From Pseudomonadota bacterium (lineage in GTDB: Bacteria; Pseudomonadota; Gammaproteobacteria; Pseudomonadales; Pseudohongiellaceae), in contig JAQCBT010000004.1 of assembly GCA_027621405.1 (NCBI GenBank), positions 1-64,000 of the forward strand: DNA of 64,000 bases. Direction: 5' to 3'. Under the pieces are notes generated by a model. The model was not told the DNA's origin. It worked only from the letters and a program-made list of their open reading frames with translations, and made no database searches. Shown here piece by piece: positions 16,396-25,347 of this stretch (position 1 is its first letter; every line of letters starts with the position of its first letter). The translations under genes were made by a program, and so were the position numbers.

Positions 16396-16849
16396 AGTCC
16401 GGCGCCGAAGGGCGTCGTTTGTAAAGCACAATAGGCTTGAAGGACATCACCAGTTCGTCTTTCTGATTGAACACCTCGTTGTGCAGGAACACGCTGCCCA
16501 TATCCGGACGAGAGCGGGACGCGCGCTTGTCTATCACGCTGCTCTTCACCCGCAGGGTATCGCCCGGGAATACCGGCCTGGTCCAGCGCAATTCATCAAG
16601 GCCCGGTGAACCCATGGAGTGGGTCCTGCCCTTGGTTTTCATATGATCCACCACCATGCGCATGGTCATGCCCGCCGTGTGCCAACCGGAGGCGCAGAGC
16701 CCACCGAATATCATGGCCTTGCCCGCCTCGTCCGAGAGGTGAAACGGCTGCGGGTCATACTTGCTGGCGAACTCGATGATCTCCTCTTCCGTGACAGGGT
16801 AGTTGCCAAACTCTTCAGAGGAACCGATTTCTACATCTTCAAAATACAT
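16394..16849 (-). CDS. MaoC-like (R)-specific enoyl-CoA hydratase
   Basis: This 151-residue hotdog-fold protein begins MYFEDVEIGSSEEFGNYPVT and has the hydratase-2 segment FASKYDPQPFHLSDEAG (Asp and His of the active site). It ends FNQKDELVMSFKPIVLYKRR. The usual length is about 150. It hydrates enoyl-CoA in fatty-acid or related CoA pathways. Ribosome site AAGGAT precedes ATG16849. The stop codon falls on the edge of the repeat at 16340-16395. No partner gene is adjacent. Confidence 0.9.
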   Translation of the reverse strand: MYFEDVEIGSSEEFGNYPVTEEEIIEFASKYDPQPFHLSDEAGKAMIFGGLCASGWHTAGMTMRMVVDHMKTKGRTHSMGSPGLDELRWTRPVFPGDTLRVKSSVIDKRASRSRPDMGSVFLHNEVFNQKDELVMSFKPIVLYKRRPSAPD

Positions 16850-16913
16850 GGTTAATCCTTCCAGGTCGCGAGCAGCCGATGCAACATACTGCCAGCTCTT
16901 CTTTAAATACTGC

Positions 16914-17336
16914 TTAACGTGTTCTTAACCTTACCAGCGGGAACAGGCCAAACACCAGTTGTCCGGCAAGCCCCAGGGCGCCCGCGGGGGTTCCCCAGCG
17001 GGCGACCAGTTCCATCGCAGTGTTGCCGAACAGCAGCATGCCCAACATGAAATCCAGCAGGATCAGGGTGCCAAAGGCTGTAATGGCCATAGCCACCCTC
17101 GGGCCGATGTCACGAGTAAGACCTTGCCGTTGGATCGCGCGCCCACACAACAGCCAGCTCAAACCCAGCATGATGGGCAACTCGATGGCCACCGCGACCA
17201 ATTCCCCAAATACGGGTAGCAACAGGAACAGGCGGACGCCGCCCATGATGAAGCCTATAGCGAACATGCCGACTGCGTACAGCACGCCAGCTGTAAGTGC
17301 ATGGGGGATTGGGTTGTTGGTGACGGCTTTGCTCAT
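16914..17336 (-). CDS. Uncharacterised four-helix membrane protein
   Basis: This 140-residue protein has four hydrophobic stretches: AGVLYAVGMFAIGFIMGGV, FGELVAVAIELPIMLGLSWL, VAMAITAFGTLILLDFMLG and ALGLAGQLVFGLFPLV. The start at ATG17336 (MSKAVTNN) is chosen because the longer open frame to 17489 merely reads through the repeat at 17376-17424. It lies downstream of the LLM gene on the same strand with the repeat between. Function unknown. Confidence 0.75.
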   Translation of the reverse strand: MSKAVTNNPIPHALTAGVLYAVGMFAIGFIMGGVRLFLLLPVFGELVAVAIELPIMLGLSWLLCGRAIQRQGLTRDIGPRVAMAITAFGTLILLDFMLGMLLFGNTAMELVARWGTPAGALGLAGQLVFGLFPLVRLRTR

Positions 17337-17375
17337 AAAATTTGGCAACGTAAGGTAATGTAGGGGCTGGCGATT

Positions 17376-17424
17376 AAATAGGGACAGATTTATTTTTCTT
17401 TGAAAAATAAATCTGTCCCTATTT
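17376..17424. repeat. REP-like palindrome between LLM oxidoreductase and membrane-protein genes
   Basis: Near-perfect arms AAATAGGGACAGATTTATTT and complement surround a central TTCTTTGAA. The terminal AAATAG of the right border supplies the last Lys codon and TAG stop of the LLM gene (stop at 17419-17421). Confidence 0.95.
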
Positions 17425-18417
17425 AGTTGCCAGCTTGTCCCGCGCCTGCGCCGCCAATTCAAATGAGCGCAGTCGTTTCCCATGGTCATAGATCGAACCT
17501 ACACAAATCAATTCATCGGCACCCGTGCGCTGCAGGAAACCCTCCATCTGCATGGCTACCGAATCCACAGTACCGACGGCGCTACAACTGGTGATCATGT
17601 CCAGCATGGCCTTTTCCTGCAGGTTCAGTTGGGCCTCGAAGTTTTCCACCGGTAGCGGTAACTGAATCGGCGTGCCGCGACGCAGGGCCAGCATGGCCTT
17701 CAGCGCGGAGGAGCGCAGGTACACTGCTTCCTCTTCGGAGTCGGCGGCGAATACATTGTAGCCGGCCATCACATAAGGTGCGTCCAACTGTTCCGAAGGC
17801 TGGAAGCGATCGCGGTAGATGGCGATGGCATCCAGCAGGTCCTGGGGTGCGAAGTGGGAGGCAAAGGCATAGGGCAGTCCCATGGCTGCGGCCAACTGTG
17901 CACCGAACAGACTTGAGCCCAGTATATAAAGAGGCACCCTGCTGCCCGCGCCCGGGGTGGCGACGACGGGCTGTCCGTCTCTTGCTTCTTTTAAATAATG
18001 CTGCAGTTCAACCACATCGTCGGGGAAGTGCTCGGCGCGGGTCTCCAGGTTGCGGCGCAGGGCGTGGGCGGTCAGTGGATCGGTACCGGGCGCGCGACCG
18101 AGACCGAGGTCGATGCGATCCGGATACAGCGCAGCGAGAGTCCCGAATTGTTCCGCGATCACCAGGGGTGCGTGATTGGGCAGCATGATGCCGCCGGCGC
18201 CTACCCGGATCGTCGATGTGCCTGCGGCGATGTGGCCGATGACTACCGAGGTGGCGGCCGACGCGATGCCGCGCATATTGTGATGCTCAGCCACCCAGTA
18301 ACGACGATAACCCCAACGCTCGGCGTGCCGGGCGAGGTCACGGGAGTTATTGAGGGCGATGCTGGCAGTGCTGCCCTGGGTGATGGGCGCGAGATCGAGA
18401 ACGGAGAGTGTTGGCAT
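17419..18417 (-). CDS. LLM-class flavin-dependent oxidoreductase
   Basis: This 332-residue bacterial-luciferase-like monooxygenase/reductase belongs to the MsnO8/YhbW-like group. It opens with [18 protein letters not shown] and has the family blocks [67 protein letters not shown] and [17 protein letters not shown]. It uses FMN and an unknown substrate. The C-terminus LATK-stop is formed by the border of the adjacent repeat, so the native tail may have been changed by the repeat. Confidence 0.92.
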   Translation of the reverse strand: MPTLSVLDLAPITQGSTASIALNNSRDLARHAERWGYRRYWVAEHHNMRGIASAATSVVIGHIAAGTSTIRVGAGGIMLPNHAPLVIAEQFGTLAALYPDRIDLGLGRAPGTDPLTAHALRRNLETRAEHFPDDVVELQHYLKEARDGQPVVATPGAGSRVPLYILGSSLFGAQLAAAMGLPYAFASHFAPQDLLDAIAIYRDRFQPSEQLDAPYVMAGYNVFAADSEEEAVYLRSSALKAMLALRRGTPIQLPLPVENFEAQLNLQEKAMLDMITSCSAVGTVDSVAMQMEGFLQRTGADELICVGSIYDHGKRLRSFELAAQARDKLATK

Positions 18418-18704
18418 GGGTCAATTCTACCTCATTACTACTGCAATCCACCTACCGGCCGGGTACGTCGATCTGGCATCCCATGGCGAGGCGCTATCCT
18501 CTACTAACAACCACGGGGTATTAACGAGGAAATTCTAATCAGGTTTTAACCTGTCGCAGGATGACTCCAAGCGACAAACCGGGCAATTCACCCATCGGTC
18601 TCCGCGGCACAAATCCTTGCTTATACTTAGTGGGTCGCCCATCGCGATCACGGACGAGTAGTGGCGGCGTGCGACTTTCGGTCAGGCTTGGACAGGAACA
18701 GCAT

Positions 18705-20420
18705 ATGGAAGGCAAAAACCCGGAGAGCATCGCGGCGGCAGATTCCCGCGTGCAGCACTGGAAGACCAAGTACCTCGATTCTCTGGAAACTCACGAGGAG
18801 GAACAGACCCGGCAGGAAGACCTCATACGGGTGTTGCGGCGTGGGCTGTTATCTGTGAGCCTGCTGGGCGACGGTCTGGATCCGCAGCTGGATCAGCGAC
18901 TGAATACCCTGCGGGACCTGTTGCAGAAGCTGGGCAGCAATTCCAGCGGACTGGACGATCTTCTGCAATCCATCGAGACCGACCTGCTGCGCATGGATTG
19001 CCAACGCAACCAGGAAGCGGCAGCACTGAAGTTCACCCTGTCGAAATCCATCTCTGGATTGCTGGAGTGCAAGTCACTAAAGAGCAGTGACTACAGCCGT
19101 GCGCTCAAGCGCATGCAGAAGGAGGTGCGCAAGAGCAGTGAAGACCGGCGTACCCAGCATGGCCTGCTAAAGGATTTTGCCGCACTGCTGACGGCGCTGC
19201 TTACCGACACACCCATCGAGCACAGCGGTCAGCAGCCGGGATTCTGGCACAAGCTTAGCCGTAGTCTGCTGCCGAATTCCCAGCCTGCTTCCGCTGCGAC
19301 GCCACCACAACCGGAAGAAAGCATTGCCTCGGCTGCGGTGCTGGCGCAGCCCACCCAGTCCTTGCCGGAACATTCTGAAGTCGTGCAGCAGGTGAATGAA
19401 TTCATTAGCCAGGTGCTGGATAGCCTGTCGCCAGTGGACGCCGTGAATGCTGTTGCTATCGGCCTGCAGAAGGAACTGAAGAAGGCCGGCGCCACTGAGT
19501 TGCCCCTGCTCCTGCAGAAGACCCTGAACGTGATCAACATGGCCCGGGCCAGTGAACAGAAACAACTGAAGGACTACCTGCAGTCTGTGCACCAGTCCCT
19601 GGAAGATCTCAGCACCCTGGTGAACAAGTCCCAGCATCACAACAAGCATCGTTCCGACCTCGACCGCAGACTCGATGCCGACCTGCGCTTCGATCTCAAT
19701 GCCATCAACAATCATGTAAGCAAGGCGCAGGACCTCGACAAGCTTAAGCTGTCGATACAGGAGCAACTGGAGAAGGTAATCACCACTGTCGACAATGCGC
19801 GCGATGCCCGCCAGGAAGTAGAGTCGGCCTACTCCAGCGAGATCCGCCAGCTCATGGCCAAGGTGGAGTGCATGGAGAAGGAATCACGCCTGCTGCACGA
19901 ATCGGTCACCAAGCAACAGGCAGCCATGCGCCTGGACAGTCTCACCTCGCTGCACAATCGCAACGCCTACTTCGAGAAGATCGCCGAAGAGTTCGAGGTG
20001 TGGAAGGCTACCGCAGACAAGCTCTGCCTGTGTCTCGGTGATATCGATTTCCTGCACAAGCTTAACGAGAGTCACGGCCACAGTGTGGGAGACCGGGCCA
20101 TTCAGCTCATCGCCCAGGAGATCGGCTCGCATCTGCGCAAGAGTGACTTTCTTGCACGCTATGGGGGTGAGCAGTTTGTGATGATCTTGCCCGCCACGTC
20201 TGCCGATATGGCGCTGGATGCCATGGAAAATATTCGCCAACACATCGATCGCTGCAAGTTCAATCTCAAGGACTCGGCGCTGAACATCACCGTGTCATTC
20301 GGCATCACCGAGTTTGGCCAGGGCGACACGATCGACACGGCGTTTACCCGGGTGGAGCATGCCCTGCTACAGGCGAAGAACAGCGGCAGGAACTGCTGCC
20401 GGGTGAATCGGGGACACTAG
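18705..20420 (+). CDS. GGDEF-domain protein with helical N-terminus; degenerate GGEQF active site
   Basis: This 571-residue protein has a long helical, coiled-coil-rich N-terminal region (about 1-400) and a C-terminal GGDEF domain from about 410. The signature reads RYGGEQF (487-491) instead of GG(D/E)EF, so the fourth residue is Gln. An inhibitory-site RxxD (RKSD, 478-481) is intact and correctly spaced five residues before it. This points either to a weak diguanylate cyclase or to a c-di-GMP receptor. ATG18705 is preferred over an upstream in-frame start because it has a nearby AGGAAC and starts the family-like region. No membrane helix or phosphoreceiver is present. Confidence 0.85.
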   Translation: MEGKNPESIAAADSRVQHWKTKYLDSLETHEEEQTRQEDLIRVLRRGLLSVSLLGDGLDPQLDQRLNTLRDLLQKLGSNSSGLDDLLQSIETDLLRMDCQRNQEAAALKFTLSKSISGLLECKSLKSSDYSRALKRMQKEVRKSSEDRRTQHGLLKDFAALLTALLTDTPIEHSGQQPGFWHKLSRSLLPNSQPASAATPPQPEESIASAAVLAQPTQSLPEHSEVVQQVNEFISQVLDSLSPVDAVNAVAIGLQKELKKAGATELPLLLQKTLNVINMARASEQKQLKDYLQSVHQSLEDLSTLVNKSQHHNKHRSDLDRRLDADLRFDLNAINNHVSKAQDLDKLKLSIQEQLEKVITTVDNARDARQEVESAYSSEIRQLMAKVECMEKESRLLHESVTKQQAAMRLDSLTSLHNRNAYFEKIAEEFEVWKATADKLCLCLGDIDFLHKLNESHGHSVGDRAIQLIAQEIGSHLRKSDFLARYGGEQFVMILPATSADMALDAMENIRQHIDRCKFNLKDSALNITVSFGITEFGQGDTIDTAFTRVEHALLQAKNSGRNCCRVNRGH

Positions 20421-20524
20421 GGGAGCAATCGCTGCTTGCATCTTCTCCGAGGAAGACTGCGGCGTTCAGTTATACGCCTGGGTTGATGGACCGGACGGTA
20501 GAAGCGGGAAATGCAATAGACGCG

Positions 20525-20902
20525 CTAGTGAGTCACCCGCGCCCTGGCCAGACACCAGGCGACGGCTTCGTCCATTTCCCTGAACACACAGGTTTCCAGA
20601 TCATAGCTCTCGGCAAATGAACCGAACATGCGGCTGATTCCATAGTAGAGGTCGCCATGTACGACCATGGCCAGCTTCGCCCGCGGCAGTCGTTCATGGA
20701 TGAATACGGCCATCATCTGCAGTTCTTCCCTGCTGCGGTTCTCAGTGCTCTGGGTAAGATCGAAGAGCAGGACCGGCGGCGAGCCGGAAATGCGGATATC
20801 CTGCAAGCCCTCTTCCAGGACCCTGAGCCCTTCCTCGTAGTCGACGTCACCGACTGTGGTGAAGACTCCTACGCCATCATTCAAACTGAACGAGACCGTC
20901 AT
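20525..20902 (-). CDS. STAS-like SpoIIAA-type small protein
   Basis: The 126-residue product starts MTVSFSLNDGVGVFTTVGDV and has alternating strands and helices (VLLFDLTQSTENRSREELQ, LAMVVHGDLYYGISRMFGSF, ending EMDEAVAWCLAR). This resembles the SpoIIAA-like/STAS fold of small regulatory proteins. ATG20902 is chosen; a TTG at 21007 would make it overlap the CoA-transferase coding end by 35 bp. It is downstream of that gene on the same strand. Partner unknown. Confidence 0.65.
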   Translation of the reverse strand: MTVSFSLNDGVGVFTTVGDVDYEEGLRVLEEGLQDIRISGSPPVLLFDLTQSTENRSREELQMMAVFIHERLPRAKLAMVVHGDLYYGISRMFGSFAESYDLETCVFREMDEAVAWCLARARVTH

Positions 20903-20972
20903 CGGCGAACCTGACTGCTGAAGCGAGACTTCAAAATACCCCAAATCAGGCGGGATTCCCAATGAAATGTTC

Positions 20973-22184
20973 TTAGCAGACAATCTTTTCTGCGAACAGT
21001 CGCTCAATTTCTTCAGGCTGCAGGCCGAGCTCTGCGCTCAGAATCTCCTCGCTATGCTCGCCCAGACCGGCCACCCAGGCAGCTGCCTCGTTTCCCGTTT
21101 CGGAAAACTTCACCGGCATGTTCTGGATCAGGAATTCGCCCAGCACATCATTGTGTACCGTCTTGAATGACCCTCTCTCTACCACCTGGGGATGAGAGAA
21201 CATGTCTTCCAGCTCGGGATAGGTTGCACACGGGACACCTGCCCCGTTCAGTATCTCTTCGCATTCGGCGGTCGTGTGGTTTGCAGACCACTTCTCTATC
21301 TCCAGCGCCAGCAGATGATGATTATCCGTGCGAGGACCGAAAACGAAACGAGGATCCTGCAACAGGTCAGGCCGATTCAACACCTTGCTCAGGCTCTGCA
21401 GATTCTTGTCGGTAATACCGGTGACCATGATGTAACCATCACTGGTATGGATAGGGTAGAAGCAGCCGATAGGCACGTTCGTCGTGTTCTGTGCCGCCTG
21501 CAGTTGTGCCGGTATCAGGGTCATCATGGCATCCATCATACTGACGTCGATGTGCTCTCCCCTGCCGTTCTTTATCCGGCCCAACAAGGCAGACTGAATA
21601 CTACCGAAGGCATAGGCACCGGTGAGAATATCCGCCACCATGATTTCCCAGTTCGGCGGCCTGGGTTTTCCATCGGTGGACTGCCGATTGCCACCTGCCT
21701 TCGCTATGTCGGCTTTGTCGCCCTGCGCCCTTGCAAACACGCTATCGAAGCCGCTGGCGGCATGCACAATGGGAGCGAAGGCGGCACGATTGACCCAGGG
21801 TCCGGATTGCCCGAAACCCGAAATCGAGCAATACACTAGTTCCGGTTGCTCGATAGACAAGGTCTTGTAGTCGAGTCCGAAGCGCTCCATGATACCGGGT
21901 CGGAAGTTCTCCACCACGATGTCCGCACCCCGAATTAATTCGCGCGCCAGTTCTATGCCGCGTGTCTGCTTGAGATCAATGGCGACACTCTTCTTGCCCG
22001 CATTGAAATGAGCGAACACCGGGGATATGCCCGCCACGCCTCGGGTAAGGTCGCCCATACCCGGTGGCTCGATCTTGATCACATCGGCCCCGCAATCCAG
22101 CAACATGCGGGTGCTGATGGGTCCCGCATAGACAGCAGAGAAATCGATTACCTTATAGCCCGCGAGCGGTTTTGAAGCTAGCAT
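20973..22184 (-). CDS. CaiB/BaiF-type CoA-transferase (family III)
   Basis: This 403-residue protein has the family III signature: LAGYKVIDFSAVYAGPISTRMLLDCGADVIKIE, then HFNAGKKSVAIDLK, VVENFRPGIMERFGLDY and VYCSISGFGQSGPW. It transfers CoA between carboxylic acids, in the formyl-CoA/carnitine/alpha-methylacyl-CoA racemase superfamily. The substrate cannot be told from sequence. A conserved DVSMMDAM segment likely carries the catalytic Asp region. It is followed on the same strand by the STAS-like gene. A 10-bp hairpin (22206-22234) lies upstream of its start. Confidence 0.9.
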   Translation of the reverse strand: MLASKPLAGYKVIDFSAVYAGPISTRMLLDCGADVIKIEPPGMGDLTRGVAGISPVFAHFNAGKKSVAIDLKQTRGIELARELIRGADIVVENFRPGIMERFGLDYKTLSIEQPELVYCSISGFGQSGPWVNRAAFAPIVHAASGFDSVFARAQGDKADIAKAGGNRQSTDGKPRPPNWEIMVADILTGAYAFGSIQSALLGRIKNGRGEHIDVSMMDAMMTLIPAQLQAAQNTTNVPIGCFYPIHTSDGYIMVTGITDKNLQSLSKVLNRPDLLQDPRFVFGPRTDNHHLLALEIEKWSANHTTAECEEILNGAGVPCATYPELEDMFSHPQVVERGSFKTVHNDVLGEFLIQNMPVKFSETGNEAAAWVAGLGEHSEEILSAELGLQPEEIERLFAEKIVC

Positions 22185-22205
22185 TGCAAGAGCACCGTGA
22201 AGAAG

Positions 22206-22234
22206 AAATTGCTTGAGTAGTCCGCAAGCAATTT
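22206..22234 (-). promoter_or_regulatory. Hairpin in the leader upstream of the CoA-transferase gene
   Basis: A perfect 10-bp stem (AAATTGCTTG / CAAGCAATTT) with a 9-base loop lies 22 bp upstream of ATG22184 on the coding strand. It lacks a T-run. A role as regulatory leader or operator is possible; I saw no more evidence. Confidence 0.35.
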
Positions 22235-22423
22235 ACCAACAATCAGTCCATCACCATAGCAGCAATTGCAAGATCGCTGGTCGCCCATCATCCCGGGGTC
22301 CTGTGATATAGCAGGTGCGGCAAGCATGGCAGGGACAGGTAGTCGATATCGTTCGTGGGCAGGAAGTAAATGAACCAAACTTCGACCCAACTAGTGGATC
22401 GAAGCCTGGTTCTGTTGGGCTGC

Positions 22424-23182
22424 TTACGGCGTGTAGGAAAGCTCCGGTCTATTTACAACAAGATTGTAAACGGCTTCTACCGCGGAACCCGCCGCCAGGT
22501 CGGTGATCGCGGTACCGGCTATCGGCCCATATTGATCCAGCACCCGCTGCTGCGGTGAAGTCGGTGCCTGATCCAGGGCAGCCCAGCTTGTGGGGGTGCG
22601 GAACACGTAGTTGAATCCTTCGCCGTAGCCCTTGACCAGGCCATTCCAGAAGTTGGAATCAGATGCATCTGCCACCCGCTGAATCCAGTATTCGAAATCC
22701 AGGTTCGTACCTGGCTCGATATTGACGCCAATAGTGACGAATACTTCCGGATTGCTCATCGCTTGCGGAAACGGGTTGCTCAGATCTTCCCGCAGATAGT
22801 ATGTGCCCGTTACCAGGGATTTCACCGACTCACGCAAGTCTTGCACAATCTCGACAACCTCATCTGCCGAGTGAGCCTGGCTCAACAGCGCAGCACTCGG
22901 AACCGAAAGCTGCGAGTGACTGGTGAAAGCAGAGACGAACGTATAGCTGTTGGTATTGCCTACAGCTATCTGCGATGCTGTCCAAGCAGTCGGCCAATCG
23001 ATGGCTTCTGCTGCCGCCTTGTAGTTTCTGACGAAGGTTTCAAACTGCCCGGCGGCACCGGGCTCCACCTCTACCTGGGTTACCACATAGCCGAGGGGTT
23101 GTTGCGCCTGGACACTGCCTGCAAGCACTGCCATGCCGAAACATAAAGCTGTAGCAGACTTCAATGCGATTCTTCTAAACAT
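22424..23182 (-). CDS. Exported protein of unknown function
   Basis: ATG23182 follows a perfect AAGGAGAAGAAT ribosome site, and the product starts MFRRIALKSATALCFGMAVL with a signal peptide ending VQAQQ. The open frame continues upstream to 23413, but this is not the gene. The 252-residue protein carries two similar halves, each containing a beta-type VTQVEVEPGAAGQFETFVRN or VTIGVNIEPGTNLDFEYWIQ start, so it may be a duplicated dimeric alpha-beta barrel fold. No catalytic motif was seen. Periplasmic location is likely. It is divergent from the flavin reductase at 23519. Confidence 0.72.
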   Translation of the reverse strand: MFRRIALKSATALCFGMAVLAGSVQAQQPLGYVVTQVEVEPGAAGQFETFVRNYKAAAEAIDWPTAWTASQIAVGNTNSYTFVSAFTSHSQLSVPSAALLSQAHSADEVVEIVQDLRESVKSLVTGTYYLREDLSNPFPQAMSNPEVFVTIGVNIEPGTNLDFEYWIQRVADASDSNFWNGLVKGYGEGFNYVFRTPTSWAALDQAPTSPQQRVLDQYGPIAGTAITDLAAGSAVEAVYNLVVNRPELSYTP

Positions 23183-23518
23183 ATTCTTCTCCTTCGCTTT
23201 GTTATTGGCCCGAGTTGGTACGGCTTCGCCAACCAGGCATTTCGATAGCGGGACATACCCCTCATAACAACACACTTCTGGGTAAAGTCCTGCTGCCTTG
23301 ATTTCGCAAGCTACTCCCGAACAAGACACTTCACTATGGATTGTGGAATCCATGTAAATATATCCAGTGAGTACTGTGCTGGAGGGACGTTTGTTCGGCC
23401 GTATGGAGGGCATGGCAATGCTGGCAGGTCTTTCAGCTATTGCTGTTGATTTAGTGATAGGCTAGCGTCTTTGTACCTGTTCATCGAATGAGCTGATATT
23501 CACCCGGGAAAAAAGATT
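23183..23518. other. Divergent intergenic region
   Basis: This 336-bp spacer lies between the exported protein (minus) and the flavin reductase (plus). I see no RNA gene or repeat; the promoters of both genes should lie here. Confidence 0.6.
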
Positions 23519-24142
23519 ATGTTTTATGAGCCAAAGAACCATGACCATGGTCTCGCCAAGAATCCGTTTAACAGCCTGGTCATTCCCCGCCCTATTGGCT
23601 GGATCAGTTCGGTATCGGAGGCTGGAGTGTTTAACCTGGCACCTTATAGCTTCTTTAATGCGGTGTGTTACCGTCCGCCTACGGTCATGTTTGCCGGGGG
23701 TGCGGGGAGTTCGTCGGATCGCAACAAGGACTCGGTACGGAATATCCTGGCAACCGGTGAGTTTGTCTGCAACCTCGCTACCTGGGACACTCGTTCGCAG
23801 ATGAATGAGAGCTCGGCTTCTGTAGCCTCTGATGTGGATGAGATTGCCCTTACGGGTCTGACCCCGGTGGAATCAAGACTCGTCAGGGCGCCGCGCATCG
23901 CCGAGGCACCCGTGCACCTGGAATGCAGGCTCATCAAGACCACGGACATTCCCGGTTGGGGTGAAGGCGACGAATACAAGGTGGTTTTCGGGGAAGTCGT
24001 CGGCATTCACATTGATGATGCGATGATCACCGATGAAGGCCTGCTGGACATCGCTAAAATAATGCCCATCGGTCGCCTCGGCTACAATGACTACACCCGT
24101 GTCGATGCCGATTCCATGTTTACCATGAACCGTCCGGACTAG
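23519..24142 (+). CDS. Flavin reductase-like FMN-binding protein
   Basis: This 207-residue split-barrel protein opens KNHDHGLAKNPFNSLVIPRP and contains IGWISSVSEAGVFNLAPYSFFNAV, the FMN-binding motif of the flavin-reductase/DIM6-NTAB family. CNLATWD and GEVVGIHIDD follow. It most likely reduces flavin with NAD(P)H or is an oxidoreductase. ATG23519 is supported by an upstream GGAAAAAAG-type site. It ends five bases before the end of the convergent LysR gene. Confidence 0.9.
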   Translation: MFYEPKNHDHGLAKNPFNSLVIPRPIGWISSVSEAGVFNLAPYSFFNAVCYRPPTVMFAGGAGSSSDRNKDSVRNILATGEFVCNLATWDTRSQMNESSASVASDVDEIALTGLTPVESRLVRAPRIAEAPVHLECRLIKTTDIPGWGEGDEYKVVFGEVVGIHIDDAMITDEGLLDIAKIMPIGRLGYNDYTRVDADSMFTMNRPD

Positions 24143-24147
24143 GAGAT

Positions 24148-25122
24148 TCACCGCGCGCGCGGCTTTTTGGGTTTAGCCGGTGTCCAGTTAACGGACATGA
24201 CAACATCGCTCAAGGTCTCTTCCACTGTTTCACGAATCTGGTCAGACAATTCCCGATAGAAGTTGCGCGCGGGAGACGTATTCCTCCACACCAGCGCGTG
24301 GTTGCGCACCACGTTGATACCTTCCACGTCGGTTACCCTGAGTTCCTTGCTGTCCCGAATCTCTGATTTCGCATAGAGCGCCGGCAGGAAGGCGATACCC
24401 ATGCCCATCACCACCATCTGCCGCAGTGTATCCAGACTCGTACCCTCGTAGTCCCGACGCACCACCGCGCCGACCTTCTCACACAGTTCCGTGATCTGGC
24501 GGTGGAACAGGTGGTGCTCGGAGATAGTCAGCACAGGCTCCCCCAGCAGATCCATACGATTGATGCGGGGTTTATTGCCGAGCCGGTGATCCTGGGCCAG
24601 CGCCAGTTTCAGCGGTTCGCGCATCAGGGGTGATACCACGAGGTCGGTGGACATGACTGGTTGGGTGGTCAGGATCAGGTCGTGCTGGCCGTTAATCAGC
24701 CCCGACTCTAAGTCGCTGGGGGCATCTTCACGCACATAGAGCTTCAAGTCGGTATAGCGGGCGTGAATGGGGCCCAGCAGGTGCGGCAGCAGGTACGGCC
24801 CCAGGGTAGGAGTTACGCCAAGCCGGTAAGTACCTATCCCGCCACCGGACAGCAGTGCCGCCTTGTTGGTGAATCCCTGGGCCTCTTCCAATACCCGGCG
24901 AGCGCTGACCAGCAGTTCCCGCCCCTCCGGTGTGGGGTTGATACCCTTACGGCTGCGCTCAAAGAGCTGGACACCGAGGGTTTTTTCCATGGCCGCCACC
25001 TGATTGCTGAGGGTGGGCTGGGTGATGTTCAGGCGCGCGGAGGCCTGCCGGAAACTGCCGTATTCCGCCACGGCGGAGAAATACTGAATCTGTTTAAGTG
25101 ACAGGCCTTCCGTCGTGTCCAC
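24148..25122 (-). CDS. OxyR-like LysR-type regulator lacking the peroxidatic cysteine
   Basis: This 324-residue LTTR has an N-terminal helix-turn-helix (GSFRQASARLNITQPTLSNQ), then an effector domain closely resembling OxyR: GPYLLPHLLGPIH, GTSLDTLRQMVVMGMGIAFLPAL. In OxyR the two redox cysteines are nine residues apart. Here the first is Leu205 (EHHLFHRQ) and only the second equivalent remains (Cys214, TELCEKVG). It therefore cannot act as a classic disulfide peroxide sensor. It is divergent from carbonic anhydrase and SulP, and the shared promoter contains ATAG-N7-CTAT (25175-25189), a match to the OxyR half-site pattern, so it probably controls those genes. Confidence 0.9.
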   Translation of the reverse strand: MDTTEGLSLKQIQYFSAVAEYGSFRQASARLNITQPTLSNQVAAMEKTLGVQLFERSRKGINPTPEGRELLVSARRVLEEAQGFTNKAALLSGGGIGTYRLGVTPTLGPYLLPHLLGPIHARYTDLKLYVREDAPSDLESGLINGQHDLILTTQPVMSTDLVVSPLMREPLKLALAQDHRLGNKPRINRMDLLGEPVLTISEHHLFHRQITELCEKVGAVVRRDYEGTSLDTLRQMVVMGMGIAFLPALYAKSEIRDSKELRVTDVEGINVVRNHALVWRNTSPARNFYRELSDQIRETVEETLSDVVMSVNWTPAKPKKPRAR

Positions 25123-25174
25123 TGCCTATTTCTCCTTATAACTCAAGGCTATAAAAACCCCGAAAAATTGTGTG

Positions 25175-25189
25175 ATAGGCAAAATCTAT
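25175..25189. promoter_or_regulatory. LysR/OxyR-type operator half site
   Basis: ATAGGCAAAATCTAT is an inverted repeat ATAG-N7-CTAT, which contains the LysR T-N11-A motif and resembles the OxyR consensus. It lies 52 bp upstream of the LysR gene start and 158 bp upstream of the carbonic anhydrase start, where an autoregulating divergent LTTR would bind. Confidence 0.6.
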
Positions 25190-25347
25190 AACGAAATACG
25201 GTTTTTCGCAATTTTCTTATCAAAATTAATCCTTAATACTGCGACCCGTTGATTAATTAGTTCCCTGGTAGCGGAGTGAGTATTCCGTATTCCCGCTGCC
25301 ACCGGATCATTTAAATATCGCTTAACTTAATTCAGGAGCAAGGAAAA

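Noticed and set aside
17337..17489. N-terminal extension of the four-helix membrane protein
   Set aside because: It is only a read-through of the repeat at 17376-17424 and the end of the LLM gene.
22315..22330. GGCAGGGACAGGTAG near the CoA-transferase leader as a REP copy
   Set aside because: Only the short GGGACAGGT matches; there is no second arm or CTGTCCCTATTT end.
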